Assembly: GCA_965194655.1 (NCBI GenBank)
Contig: OZ239148.1
Location: 682,001-746,000 of the forward strand
DNA from: Hahnella lacustris
GTDB lineage: Bacteria > Pseudomonadota > Gammaproteobacteria > Burkholderiales > Burkholderiaceae_A
Length of the DNA stretch: 64,000 nt
Reading direction: 5' to 3'
Part shown: piece after piece, positions 32,446 through 40,563 of the stretch
Layout of the letters: every line of letters starts with the position of its first letter
Position numbering within the stretch: position 1 is the stretch's first letter
Translations under genes and position numbers: made by a program
The notes under the pieces: generated by a model
What the model was told of the DNA's origin: nothing
The model's database searches: none
Seen by the model: the letters and a program-made list of their open reading frames with translations, nothing else

Positions 32446-32490
32446 GGCGAGGCTCCGATCGGGTGTGGGGGATGTTGGGCAGGAAACAAG

Positions 32491-32513
32491 GACGCCCGGA
32501 CAGGCCGGGCGTC
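32491..32513 (-). repeat. Hairpin between phnD and phnE
   Basis: 9-bp perfect stem GACGCCCGG / CCGGGCGTC with a 5-nt loop in the 89-base gap. Only a loose T-rich stretch (CTTGTTTCC) follows on the minus strand, so it likely stabilises phnCD mRNA or terminates partially, as at pstS-pstC. Confidence 0.65.
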
Positions 32514-32534
32514 ACGTTCCCTTACAACGAATGC

Positions 32535-33542
32535 TTACTTCTTAATGGCTTTCATCTGCTTCTCGAGGTCAGCCAGCTTGACATCGAGATCGGCCAGTTG
32601 CTTTTTCTTGTCGGCCTCGGAGAGCTTGGCATCACCCGCGACTTTCGTGCGGGCACGGAAGAGCTCCAGCTGACGGATGGGCAGCAACTGATTGTTGTCA
32701 GACTTGATGAAGCCTTTCCAGAGGTGGGGTTCCATCACCTTGAGTTGACGCTGGCCTTCTGCGCCTGCAGCCTTGCCGTAGTTCAGGAAGAAGTCAGCGA
32801 TCTTCTTCTTCATGTCGGGGTGCAGGTCCTTGCGCCAGACCAGGGGGTCTGAAGGGATCAGGGGCGAGCGCCAGATTTCGCGCAGGTTTGCAGCCTTCTC
32901 GGGCTGGGTCGTCTGAATGCGCTCGAGCGACTCGGTGTTGTTGGTGGCCACATCGACCTGCTTCGCGATCACGGCGAGCAGGTTGCCCTCGTGGTTCGAG
33001 TTGGTCACGCTCTTGAAGATCTGCTTGGGCTCAACGTTGTTCAGGGCGAACACGTAGTAAGAGGGCACCAGGAATCCGGATGTGGAGTTGGGGTCACCAA
33101 TTCCGAAGCGAATGTCTTTCGCGTTCTTCAGGACGTCCTGAAGATTCTTGTAGGGGCTGTCTTTGTGGGTGACGAGCAAAGAGTAGTAGCCCATGCTGCC
33201 ATCGAGTGCGACGGTCTGGGTGAAGATCTCGCCGCTGGCGCGGTCGACTGCTTCCATCGCGGATTTGTTGCCATACCAGGCCACCTGAACTTTGTTAAAG
33301 CGCATGCCCTCGATCACACCCGCATAGTCAGAGGCGTAGAAGGCATTAACCTTCACACCGATGGCCTTTTCCATGTCAGCGAGCAGGGGGGCGAACATCG
33401 CAGCCTGCTTGCTGGAGGACTCGGTCGAGATGATGCCGAAATTGATTTCTTTGGGCATCTGGGTGGATGCGAATGTTGTGGTTGTGACCACAGCAGATAG
33501 GGCGACGGCAGCAGCCATCAGACTACGACGCAAAGGCTTCAT
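32535..33542 (-). CDS. phnD: Phosphonate-binding protein PhnD
   Basis: Periplasmic receptor for phosphonates. 335 residues from ATG 33542, with AGGAG 6 bases upstream; a GTG two codons earlier abuts the Shine-Dalgarno and is less likely. Signal peptide about residues 1-28 (SLMAAAVALSAVVTTTTFAS), then INFGIISTESS, a typical PhnD opening; ASDYAGVIEGMRFNKVQVAWYGNKSA and the DPNSTSGFLVPSYY ligand loop follow. The C-terminal 40 residues form a charged, coiled-coil-like tail ending in KKLADLDVKLADLEKQM-type sequence. Confidence 0.95.
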   Translation of the reverse strand: MKPLRRSLMAAAVALSAVVTTTTFASTQMPKEINFGIISTESSSKQAAMFAPLLADMEKAIGVKVNAFYASDYAGVIEGMRFNKVQVAWYGNKSAMEAVDRASGEIFTQTVALDGSMGYYSLLVTHKDSPYKNLQDVLKNAKDIRFGIGDPNSTSGFLVPSYYVFALNNVEPKQIFKSVTNSNHEGNLLAVIAKQVDVATNNTESLERIQTTQPEKAANLREIWRSPLIPSDPLVWRKDLHPDMKKKIADFFLNYGKAAGAEGQRQLKVMEPHLWKGFIKSDNNQLLPIRQLELFRARTKVAGDAKLSEADKKKQLADLDVKLADLEKQMKAIKK

Positions 33543-34413
33543 GAGCACTCCTTGATAGGGCGGGTTGATTGAGAGACCGATCAGTGGCGTTGGTCTTTGG
33601 GTTGGTCATCTCGAGTTCGTCGAAGATGAGGTCGGTATCGGAGCCGTAGAGCTCACGAATTTGTTGTTCGGTGAGACTGGCCGAAGGCCCGTCATAGACG
33701 ATCTGGCCATCTCTAAGCGCCACCACGCGCTGGCAGTACTTCAGCGCCACGGCCACCTGGTGAAGAGAGACGAGCACCGTGCAGCCCCTTTGATTCAGGG
33801 CCACGAGCAACTCCATAACCTTGCGGGAGGATTCAGGGTCTAGGCTGGCAATGGGCTCATCTGCCAAGACTAGGTCGGCTTCTTGTGTGATGGCTCGCGC
33901 AATGGCCACGCGTTGTTGTTGGCCACCGGAGAGCAGCCTGGCCCTTTTGAAGACCTGCTCATCAATGCCTACTTGGATGAGGGCATCAATCGCTTTGAGT
34001 TTGACCTCTCGGGGGAACAACCCCGTCAGGCTTCGCCAGGTGGGGACCTTCGAGAGCGCACCCACACAGACATTCGTGAGAACGGACAGGCGATTGACCA
34101 GATTGAACTGCTGAAAGATGGTGGCGATGCCGCGGCGAATCGTTCTGGTGCTGGGGGAGAGGCGGCCACTCTGTTGCAACACTTCTCCCTTGACTGCGAT
34201 TCGGCTCTCGCTGCCCGCGTCTGCGATGTGTAGACCACTGATGCTGCGCAGGAGCGTTGACTTTCCCGAGCCCGAGGCGCCTAGAAGCGCGACCATCTCA
34301 CCCGCCTGAACCGTGAGGCTGACCCCGTTGAGGGCCTTCTTGGCGCGGTTACCTTTCCCGAAGCTCTTGCTGAGCGCGGTGATCTGAAGGTGGGGAGTTG
34401 GAGTCTCGGACAT
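33523..34413 (-). CDS. phnC: Phosphonate ABC transporter ATPase PhnC
   Basis: Energises phosphonate import. 296 residues: Walker A GASGSGKSTLLRS, Q-loop TIFQQFNLVNRLSV, signature LSGGQQQRVAIAR, Walker B LVLADEPIASLDP, and VSLHQVAVALKYCQR. The C-terminus carries about 30 residues beyond the ATPase fold and overlaps the start of phnD by 20 bases. First gene of phnCDE-GHIJKLM, downstream of a Pho box. A palindrome covers its start codon. Confidence 0.95.
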   Translation of the reverse strand: MSETPTPHLQITALSKSFGKGNRAKKALNGVSLTVQAGEMVALLGASGSGKSTLLRSISGLHIADAGSESRIAVKGEVLQQSGRLSPSTRTIRRGIATIFQQFNLVNRLSVLTNVCVGALSKVPTWRSLTGLFPREVKLKAIDALIQVGIDEQVFKRARLLSGGQQQRVAIARAITQEADLVLADEPIASLDPESSRKVMELLVALNQRGCTVLVSLHQVAVALKYCQRVVALRDGQIVYDGPSASLTEQQIRELYGSDTDLIFDELEMTNPKTNATDRSLNQPALSRSAHEAFAS

Positions 34414-34436
34414 GGCGCCGAGTGTGGCGCCACATC

Positions 34437-34454
34437 ATGACAATCCGATGACTT
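34437..34454 (-). promoter_or_regulatory. Pho box upstream of phnC
   Basis: Read on the minus strand: AAGTCAT, CGGA, TTGTCAT, i.e. two heptamers with a 4-base spacer, close to the PhoB consensus. CACACT follows 10 bases downstream as a weak -10, close to the phnC ATG. The box overlaps the stop codon of the PCuAC gene. Confidence 0.72.
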
Positions 34455-34929
34455 AATGTTTCATGTGGCCGTGGTGACCCTCCTGCTTCGTGGCAGCGGC
34501 CCGATCGACAACAGGAATCGAGACTTTGACCTCTCCAGCCTTCTCGAAGACCAGGGTGGCATCAATGGTCTCGCCCGCCTTGAGCGCGCGCTTAAGGCCG
34601 ATGAGCATGAGGTGGTCGCCACCCGGTGCCATCTTGATGGTGCCTCCGGCTGGAAGTTCCACATCCTTCATTTCACGCATCACCATTTTTCCGTCCTGGT
34701 GGCTCATGCTGTGAAGTTCACCGCGACCCACCACGCTTGCGGGAAATTTCACAGCCTTGAGGCGGTCTGCCGACTTGCCGTGGTTATGGATCTCAACAAA
34801 CGCGGCTGCATTGGGCTGGCCCTCACGGGTTGCAAAGGCCTGGGGCTTGACCACCATGATGTCGGCGGCCACAGCCGAAAGTCCAGTCAGGGTCAGCGCG
34901 AGTGCGGTCAAAGTTCGTGCAATGTTCAT
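34453..34929 (-). CDS. PCu(A)C-type periplasmic copper chaperone
   Basis: 158 residues from ATG 34929 (a longer frame to 35043 would enter the divergent clc gene). Signal peptide (MNIARTLTALALTLTG, ending AVAA), then the PCuAC domain with Cu(I) ligands: an H-x-M pair in LHSMSHQDGKM, methionines in KMVMREM, and HLM in APGGDHLMLIGL. A His-rich tail HHGHMKH ends the protein. Such proteins deliver copper to cytochrome oxidase CuA or CuB centres; no Sco or cox gene is nearby. Divergent from clc with a 46-base gap. Confidence 0.92.
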   Translation of the reverse strand: MNIARTLTALALTLTGLSAVAADIMVVKPQAFATREGQPNAAAFVEIHNHGKSADRLKAVKFPASVVGRGELHSMSHQDGKMVMREMKDVELPAGGTIKMAPGGDHLMLIGLKRALKAGETIDATLVFEKAGEVKVSIPVVDRAAATKQEGHHGHMKH

Positions 34930-34975
34930 AAAGCCTCTCGTAAGTATCAGAAAAATAGGGGTAATATTCGAGCAA

Positions 34976-36319
34976 ATGCGATCTCTCATCCGCAAAGCCC
35001 TGGCCGCCGACCGAGGGCGACTCCAGCGCAATACGGAACGCACGCGAGATTATCTCTCGCTCTTTGGCGGCGCAGCCATCGTGGCTTTGTGTGTGATCGC
35101 GCTGGCACGGGTGGCCGATGCAGCTTTGTACTGGGGCGAAGACCTATTTGACGCCTATCCCTGGGCCTTCCTCATCCTGACGCCGCTGGGTTTTGCGCTC
35201 ATTCGTTACGTCACGTTTGCCTATGCCCCGTTCGCGGCCGGCAGCGGCATTCCCCAGACCATGGCGGCCATTCGGGTCCGAGACGTACAGACTCAGTTGG
35301 GTCAGTTTCTCTCTCCCCTTCAGGTTGCACTCAAGATGGTCCTTGTTTGCGTGGGCCTCGCCTGCGGGGCATCCATTGGCCGCGAGGGGCCGTCTATTCA
35401 GGTCGGAGCGGCTGCCATGCTGGCCTGGGCCCACCGGTTTGGGGGAAAGCTCCGTGTTCCAACCGATGCGCTGATCGTGGCTGGCGGCGCGGGCGGCCTG
35501 GCTGCTGCCTTCAATACGCCGCTGGCCGGAATTGTGTTTGCCATGGAGGAACTCGCCAAGGGCAGGAGCATGCGCCAGACCTGGTTTGTGCTGATGACCA
35601 TTCTGGGTGCAGGCTTCATCTCTCTGGCGTTGCAGGGCAATTACGACTTTTTCCCCATTTACGTCCGGAACCCAACGCACCCCGAGTTCCTCGCCTGGAT
35701 GAGCATTTCAGTGGTGTGTGGGCTGATGGCCGGTTTGATGTGTTGGCTTTTGGTGAACGTAGGCCCTCGACTGGTCCCAGAATCCAAGACAGCATTGCAC
35801 GCAGCGCTGGTTGCGGGCTTTCTGGGCTTATTGGTCGCAGGCATTGCTTTGCTGACAGACGGCGAGACCATTGGCACGGGTTACCACGCGGCCTCAGACC
35901 TGCTCAATACGCCCCTGGATCTCTCGCACGAGCTAGGCTTTAGTCTCCTCAAGATGCTCAGTACGGTCTTGAGCTATCTCTCGGGGATTCCAGGCGGCAT
36001 TTTTACGCCGTCGCTCTCGATTGGAGCGGGGCTCGGCTATGACTTCGCTTTGCTCTTCGACCTGCGAGAGGGGCGTCAAATGCTGGTGCTCATTGGGATG
36101 ACAGCCTTCCTCGCCGGTGTGGTACAGGCCCCTGTGACCGCGACCGTGATTGTGATGGAGATGACGTCTAGCCAAGACCAGTTCATGAGCCTCATGCTGT
36201 CTGCAGTGATCGCCACCCTCGTGGCCAAGAGCATTTCACGAACCAGCCTGTATGAAATTCTGGCGCGTCGCCTGATTGAAGGGCTTCAGTCTGATACAAA
36301 AAAGCTATCTGAAACATGA
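34976..36319 (+). CDS. ClC-family chloride channel/antiporter
   Basis: 447-residue membrane protein with about 12-14 helices from ATG 34976. The ClC selectivity motifs are all present: AGSGIPQ, IGREGPS (gating glutamate) and GGIFTPS. The second glutamate needed for proton coupling in exchangers is present in the EE pair of FNTPLAGIVFAMEEL, so a Cl-/H+ antiporter is more likely than a channel. No C-terminal CBS domains. Possible role in acid or osmotic stress. Its last codons overlap an OxyR-like site for ahpC. Confidence 0.92.
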   Translation: MRSLIRKALAADRGRLQRNTERTRDYLSLFGGAAIVALCVIALARVADAALYWGEDLFDAYPWAFLILTPLGFALIRYVTFAYAPFAAGSGIPQTMAAIRVRDVQTQLGQFLSPLQVALKMVLVCVGLACGASIGREGPSIQVGAAAMLAWAHRFGGKLRVPTDALIVAGGAGGLAAAFNTPLAGIVFAMEELAKGRSMRQTWFVLMTILGAGFISLALQGNYDFFPIYVRNPTHPEFLAWMSISVVCGLMAGLMCWLLVNVGPRLVPESKTALHAALVAGFLGLLVAGIALLTDGETIGTGYHAASDLLNTPLDLSHELGFSLLKMLSTVLSYLSGIPGGIFTPSLSIGAGLGYDFALLFDLREGRQMLVLIGMTAFLAGVVQAPVTATVIVMEMTSSQDQFMSLMLSAVIATLVAKSISRTSLYEILARRLIEGLQSDTKKLSET

Positions 36320-36330
36320 AAACAAACAAT
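36294..36330 (+). promoter_or_regulatory. OxyR-like binding site upstream of ahpC
   Basis: ATAC-N7-CTAT (36294-36308), a 7-base spacer, then a degenerate ATGA-N7-CAAT (36316-36330): the 15-7-15 layout of OxyR sites (ATAGnTnnnAnCTAT repeated). It lies 94 bases before the ahpC start and overlaps the end of clc. The second half is weak. Confidence 0.5.
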
Positions 36331-36423
36331 TAGATTAATTTTCATGGGGCGCTCATGATTCCTCTCGTGCTGCAACAAAACAGCACGCCCCCAACTTCTC
36401 AACACACAAAAAGAGGAATCATC

Positions 36424-36987
36424 ATGTCGCTCATCAACACCACCGTGAAGCCTTTCAAGGCCACTGCGTACCACAACGGTAAGTTTGTCGAAGTCACTGA
36501 TCAAGCCTTCCTGGGCAAGTGGTCCGTCGTGTTCTTCTACCCCGCCGATTTCACGTTCGTCTGCCCCACTGAACTGGGTGACCTCGCCGATCATTACGAC
36601 ACCTTCAAGGCGCTTGGCGTGGAAATCTACGGTGTGTCCACGGATACCCACTTCACCCACAAGGCCTGGCATGACACCTCCGAGACCATTGGGAAGGTGA
36701 ACTACCCCCTCATCGGCGACCCCACCGGCACCATCACCCGCAACTTCGAAGTGATGATCGAGGAAGAGGGCCTGGCGCTGCGCGGAACATTCGTGATCAA
36801 CCCCGAGGGCCAGATCAAGCTCTGCGAAATTCACGACAACGGCATTGGCCGTGACGCGACTGAGCTGCTTCGTAAGGTTCAGGCTGCTCAGTACATCGCC
36901 AAGAACCCCGGTCAGGTCTGCCCCGCGAAGTGGACCCCCGGTGCCGAGACGCTTGCTCCTTCGCTCGACCTGGTCGGCAAGATCTAA
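36424..36987 (+). CDS. ahpC: Alkyl hydroperoxide reductase AhpC (peroxiredoxin)
   Basis: Typical 2-Cys peroxiredoxin that reduces H2O2, organic peroxides and peroxynitrite using AhpF. 187 residues from ATG 36424 with AAAGAGG upstream, giving the standard N-terminus SLINTTVKPFKATAYHNG. Peroxidatic Cys in YPADFTFVCPTE, resolving Cys in GQVCPAKWTPG near the C-terminus, and the GGLG-equivalent GDPTG loop. Highly biased codons suggest strong expression. Confidence 0.97.
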   Translation: MSLINTTVKPFKATAYHNGKFVEVTDQAFLGKWSVVFFYPADFTFVCPTELGDLADHYDTFKALGVEIYGVSTDTHFTHKAWHDTSETIGKVNYPLIGDPTGTITRNFEVMIEEEGLALRGTFVINPEGQIKLCEIHDNGIGRDATELLRKVQAAQYIAKNPGQVCPAKWTPGAETLAPSLDLVGKI

Positions 36988-37001
36988 GTTCGGCTTCGCA
37001 T

Positions 37002-37021
37002 CCCCCGTCCTCGGGCGGGGG
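37002..37021 (+). repeat. Hairpin between ahpC and ahpF
   Basis: CCCCCG (37002-37007), 8-nt loop, CGGGGG (37016-37021), followed by CTTTAT. Looks like a weak terminator or 3'-stabilising hairpin favouring AhpC over AhpF. Confidence 0.65.
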
Positions 37022-37052
37022 CTTTATCGATTTCGTTCGTCGAGGAAACACC

Positions 37053-38636
37053 ATGATCAATGACACCCTTCAGGCCCAGCTCAAGGCCTATCTTGAAAAG
37101 ATCGCTCACCCCGTCGAGCTGGTGGCCTCGCTCGACGAATCTAAAGGTGCTCAAGAGATCCGCGATCTGCTTCAGACCATTGCCGGCCTGTCCGACAAGG
37201 TCTCTGCGCGTTTTGACGGCACCCAGAGTCGTCGTCCTTCATTCCAGATTCGTCGCGAGGGCACCCAGACTGGACTGCACTTTGCAGCGGTTCCTCTCGG
37301 GCACGAGTTCACCTCTCTCGTCCTGGCCTTGCTGTGGTCCGGTGGCCATCCCCCCAAAGTGGACAGTGAGAGCCTAGACAGCATTCGGGCGCTGAAAGGC
37401 GAATACCGGTTTGAGGTCTTCATGTCCCTCTCCTGCCACAACTGCCCAGATGTGGTTCAGGCGCTCTCCCTCATGGCCGTGCTCAACTCTGGCGTCGAGA
37501 CCGTGGTCATTGATGGCGCGCTCTATCAGGATGAGGTCAATGCGCGTCAGATCATGGCCGTGCCCATGGTCTTTCTGAATGGCGAGCTCTTTGGCTCCGG
37601 ACGCATGACGCTCGAGGAGATCCTCGCCAAACTGGACACAGGCAGCGCCGATAAAGAGCGGGCGAAGATCGATGCCAAGGATCCGTTTGATGTACTGGTG
37701 GTGGGGGGTGGGCCTGCTGGCTCGGCCGCGGCCGTCTATGCAGCCCGAAAGGGTCTGCGCACTGGGGTGGCTGCTGAACGATTTGGTGGCCAGACCAATG
37801 ACACGCTGGGCATAGAGAATTACATCTCCGTTCTTGAAACGAACGGCCCCAAGTTTGCGGCCGATCTCGAGGCGCATGTGCGTCATTACGAGGTCGACAT
37901 CATGAATCTTCAGCGTGCAGAGAAACTAGTGCCGCCTGAGCAGCCTGGTGGGCTGGTGGAGGTGCACCTGGCCAACGGCGGAGTGCTTCGTTCTCGATCC
38001 GTCATTCTCTCGACCGGCGCGCGCTGGAGAAATGTCAATGTTCCCGGAGAGCAAGAGTACAAAAACAGGGGCGTGGCCTATTGCCCACACTGCGATGGTC
38101 CCCTGTTTAAGGGCAAGCGTGTCGCGGTCATTGGCGGGGGAAATTCCGGTGTCGAGGCAGCCATCGACCTCGCCGGAGTGGTGGGACATGTCACGGTGGT
38201 GGAATTCGCGGATCAGCTCAAGGCGGATGCGGTCCTGGTGGCAAAGCTCAAGAGCCTGAAGAACGCCAGCATTGTGCTCAACGCGCAGACCACCGAGATC
38301 ACCGGTGACGGCAAGACCGTCCATGGGCTTCGCTACAAAGACCGCACCTCAGGTCAGGAGCAGGCCATCGAGCTTGAAGGTGTGTTTGTTCAGATTGGGC
38401 TGGTGCCAAACACAGAGTGGCTCAAGGGCACCATTGAGCTCAGCAGATATGGGGAGATTGTGGTGGACCATCACGGAGCAACCAACGCACACGGCGTGTT
38501 TGCCGCAGGGGATGCAACCACAGTCCCTTACAAGCAGATCGTGATTGCTGCGGGTGATGGCGCAAAGGCTGCGTTGGGCGCCTTTGACTATCTGATTCGA
38601 AGCTCAGTGCCTGAGACAGAGCCGGTGGCCGCTTAA
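37053..38636 (+). CDS. ahpF: Alkyl hydroperoxide reductase flavoprotein AhpF
   Basis: NADH-dependent disulfide reductase that recycles AhpC. 527 residues from ATG 37053. The N-terminal tandem thioredoxin-like domain carries the redox pair SCHNCPDVVQ (about residue 129-132); then the FAD-binding GGGPAGSAAAVYAAR, the second redox pair in YCPHCDGP and the NADH-binding VIGGGNSGVEAA; the C-terminus has VFAAGDATT. Complete and normal length. Confidence 0.97.
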   Translation: MINDTLQAQLKAYLEKIAHPVELVASLDESKGAQEIRDLLQTIAGLSDKVSARFDGTQSRRPSFQIRREGTQTGLHFAAVPLGHEFTSLVLALLWSGGHPPKVDSESLDSIRALKGEYRFEVFMSLSCHNCPDVVQALSLMAVLNSGVETVVIDGALYQDEVNARQIMAVPMVFLNGELFGSGRMTLEEILAKLDTGSADKERAKIDAKDPFDVLVVGGGPAGSAAAVYAARKGLRTGVAAERFGGQTNDTLGIENYISVLETNGPKFAADLEAHVRHYEVDIMNLQRAEKLVPPEQPGGLVEVHLANGGVLRSRSVILSTGARWRNVNVPGEQEYKNRGVAYCPHCDGPLFKGKRVAVIGGGNSGVEAAIDLAGVVGHVTVVEFADQLKADAVLVAKLKSLKNASIVLNAQTTEITGDGKTVHGLRYKDRTSGQEQAIELEGVFVQIGLVPNTEWLKGTIELSRYGEIVVDHHGATNAHGVFAAGDATTVPYKQIVIAAGDGAKAALGAFDYLIRSSVPETEPVAA

Positions 38637-38657
38637 GCATGGTTGCAGTGGGGGCAG

Positions 38658-38694
38658 AGCCCGGTCCGTCACAAGCGGGCCGGGCTTTGTTTTT
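38658..38694 (+). terminator. Intrinsic terminator after ahpF
   Basis: AGCCCGG-T-CCG (38658-38668) pairs with CGG-G-CCGGGCT (38676-38686) around loop TCACAAG, with one T-G wobble, followed by TTGTTTTT. It ends 20 bases before the next gene's ATG. Confidence 0.88.
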
Positions 38695-38713
38695 CTTGCT
38701 GCAGAATGAGCAC

Positions 38714-39049
38714 ATGATCAAAGACCCAAATTCTGTGCGAGCACCAGCCGGCCTTGAGTGGGTTTTGTTCAAGCGGCTGCCATGGATTTCCCTGGTTGGA
38801 GTGCTCGTGTTCGCGGTGTTGTGGCTGCTGGTCGGGCACTGGCCTTGGACAGGGGGTCCACATGAATTGGAGGCCGCCATCACACAGGCGGAGTTCACCC
38901 TCATTGGCGCTTTGATCTTTTTTTTCACCATGGTGGTGACCGTGCTGGTCGGTTGTGTGGTGGTCATCATCATGAAGGGCCCTGCCTACACTTCTACAGA
39001 TTCATACTGGGTAGAGGACGCAGATCAGCCCCGAGACATACGGGACTGA
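38714..39049 (+). CDS. Small two-helix membrane protein, unknown function
   Basis: 111 residues from ATG 38714 (a longer frame from 38639 would span the ahpF terminator). Two hydrophobic helices: ISLVGVLVFAVLWLLVG (about 27-43) and ALIFFFTMVVTVLVGCVVVII (about 68-88), separated by a short loop with WPWTGGPHELEAAITQ, and a polar acidic tail. No family recognised. Sits between the peroxide-defence genes and a ZIP transporter. Confidence 0.6.
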   Translation: MIKDPNSVRAPAGLEWVLFKRLPWISLVGVLVFAVLWLLVGHWPWTGGPHELEAAITQAEFTLIGALIFFFTMVVTVLVGCVVVIIMKGPAYTSTDSYWVEDADQPRDIRD

Positions 39050-39119
39050 CCGGACATTGATTTTTTCAATTCTGCGCTTCGAAAATAAGTATTAGATTGA
39101 TTGGGCGATGGGTCCGATG

Positions 39120-39143
39120 ATGTGAGGGTATAGGTACTCACAT
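39120..39143 (+). promoter_or_regulatory. Dyad operator candidate upstream of the ZIP gene
   Basis: ATGTGAG (39120-39126), 10-base spacer, CTCACAT (39137-39143), perfect 7-bp arms, 25 bases before the ZIP transporter start. The size fits a dimeric repressor site; the cognate regulator is unknown. Confidence 0.5.
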
Positions 39144-39168
39144 ACAACTTCTTGTCTAGGAGAGGCAG

Positions 39169-40035
39169 ATGGCCCAGATCGCCGAACGTTGGAGCCGCCG
39201 CGGAGTGACCGCTGCGGTGGGGTTGTTTGCTCTGTTGTTGGGGTTGGGGCAAATCCTCGACATCTCTCAGCCCTTGCAATGGGCAGCGATTGGCGGTGCC
39301 CTGGGCTTGGTGGGGACTGCAGCCGGGGGTGCACTCTCTCTGAGTGTTCAGCGTATTCGCCCTGAGGTCGAGGATGGCATGTTGGGATTTGCCGCAGGCA
39401 TGATGCTGGCCGCAGCGGCATTCTCCCTGGTCCTACCAGGAATTGAACTGGGCGCTCAAGCATGGTCATCGAGCCTCATAGCGGCCTTCATGGTCGCAAT
39501 AGGCCTCGGGCTGGGTGCGGTCGCTATGACCGCCCTGGATCGAATGCTGCCTCATGAGCATGCACAACTCGGCCGTCAGGGAGGCGCTGACGCTCGCATG
39601 GATCGAGTCTGGCTGTTTGTGATGGCCATGGCGATTCACAACTTGCCCGAGGGTATGGCTGTAGGGGTCGGCTTCGCCGGCCAGGGACTAGAGGGCGGAT
39701 GGTCGCTGGCATTGGCAATCGCCATACAGGACGTACCAGAGGGGCTGGCCGTGGCACTCGCGTTAAGGGCGGCTGGGGTGTCTTCTCCCACGGCAGCCCT
39801 CATTGCCGCAGGCTCGGGAATCTTTGAGCCGCTTGGGGCGGCGCTGGGCTTTGTGTTCGCCTCTGCGCTCGGTGCGGCCATGCCAGTCGCCATGGGATTC
39901 GCAGCAGGCGCAATGCTTTTCATCGTCTCACATGAGGTCATTCCAGAGACGCATCGACGAGGCCACCAGTCGGCCGCCACCCGTGGTCTTATGGCAGGAT
40001 TTGCTCTCATGATGATTCTCGATAACGCACTCTGA
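39169..40035 (+). CDS. ZIP-family divalent metal transporter
   Basis: 288 residues with about eight helices. The binuclear metal centre of ZIP proteins is visible: HNLPEGMAVGVGF in helix 4 and QDVPEGLAVALAL in helix 5, with HEVIPETHRRGHQ near the end; helix 3 region contains a His-bearing loop (LPHEHAQLG). Most similar in layout to the GufA/ZupT branch that takes up zinc and other divalent cations. Position before dps suggests a metal or redox stress link. The direct dps neighbour is 13 bases downstream. Confidence 0.92.
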   Translation: MAQIAERWSRRGVTAAVGLFALLLGLGQILDISQPLQWAAIGGALGLVGTAAGGALSLSVQRIRPEVEDGMLGFAAGMMLAAAAFSLVLPGIELGAQAWSSSLIAAFMVAIGLGLGAVAMTALDRMLPHEHAQLGRQGGADARMDRVWLFVMAMAIHNLPEGMAVGVGFAGQGLEGGWSLALAIAIQDVPEGLAVALALRAAGVSSPTAALIAAGSGIFEPLGAALGFVFASALGAAMPVAMGFAAGAMLFIVSHEVIPETHRRGHQSAATRGLMAGFALMMILDNAL

Positions 40036-40048
40036 AAGGAGCCACACC

Positions 40049-40555
40049 ATGGCCAATAAGAAGTCGTCTGCCTCCAAGTCTCTTCGTCCAATCAATATTG
40101 GGATGAGTGAGGCGCATCGTGCCAAGATCGCCGACGGTCTCTCTCGCTTCCTAGCGGACAGCTACACCTTGTACCTGCAGACCCATAACTTTCATTGGAA
40201 CGTGACGGGCCCGATGTTTAACTCGCTCCATGCCATGTTCATGGATCAGTACACTGAGCAGTGGGCTGCACTCGACCTCATTGCTGAGCGCATTCGAGCA
40301 TTGGGATATCCGGCTCCTGGGACTTACGCCCAATACGCCAAGCTGGCCTCGGTGAAGGAAGTCTCGGGCGTTCCGAAGGCTCTGGAGATGGTCCAGATCT
40401 TGGTGGACGCGCACGAGACCACAGCGCGCACGGCGCGAGGTCTTTTTGCCTTGGTGAATGAAGCAAACGATCAACCCACGGCTGACCTACTCACCCAGCG
40501 GCTGGATGTGCACGAAAAGACTGCTTGGATGCTGCGTAGTCTCCTAGAGGCCTAA
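40049..40555 (+). CDS. dps: DNA-protecting ferritin-like protein Dps
   Basis: Forms a dodecamer that oxidises Fe(II) with H2O2, stores iron and shields DNA. 168 residues. Ferroxidase ligands at the dimer interface: H in LQTHNFHWNVTG and the H/D/E set in LHAMFMDQYTEQWAALDLIAERIRALG (shown in parts: MFMDQYTEQW, ERIRALG). Lys/Ser-rich N-terminus suits DNA binding. Preceded by AAAGGAG. Confidence 0.95.
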   Translation: MANKKSSASKSLRPINIGMSEAHRAKIADGLSRFLADSYTLYLQTHNFHWNVTGPMFNSLHAMFMDQYTEQWAALDLIAERIRALGYPAPGTYAQYAKLASVKEVSGVPKALEMVQILVDAHETTARTARGLFALVNEANDQPTADLLTQRLDVHEKTAWMLRSLLEA

Positions 40556-40563
40556 ACCTGAGC

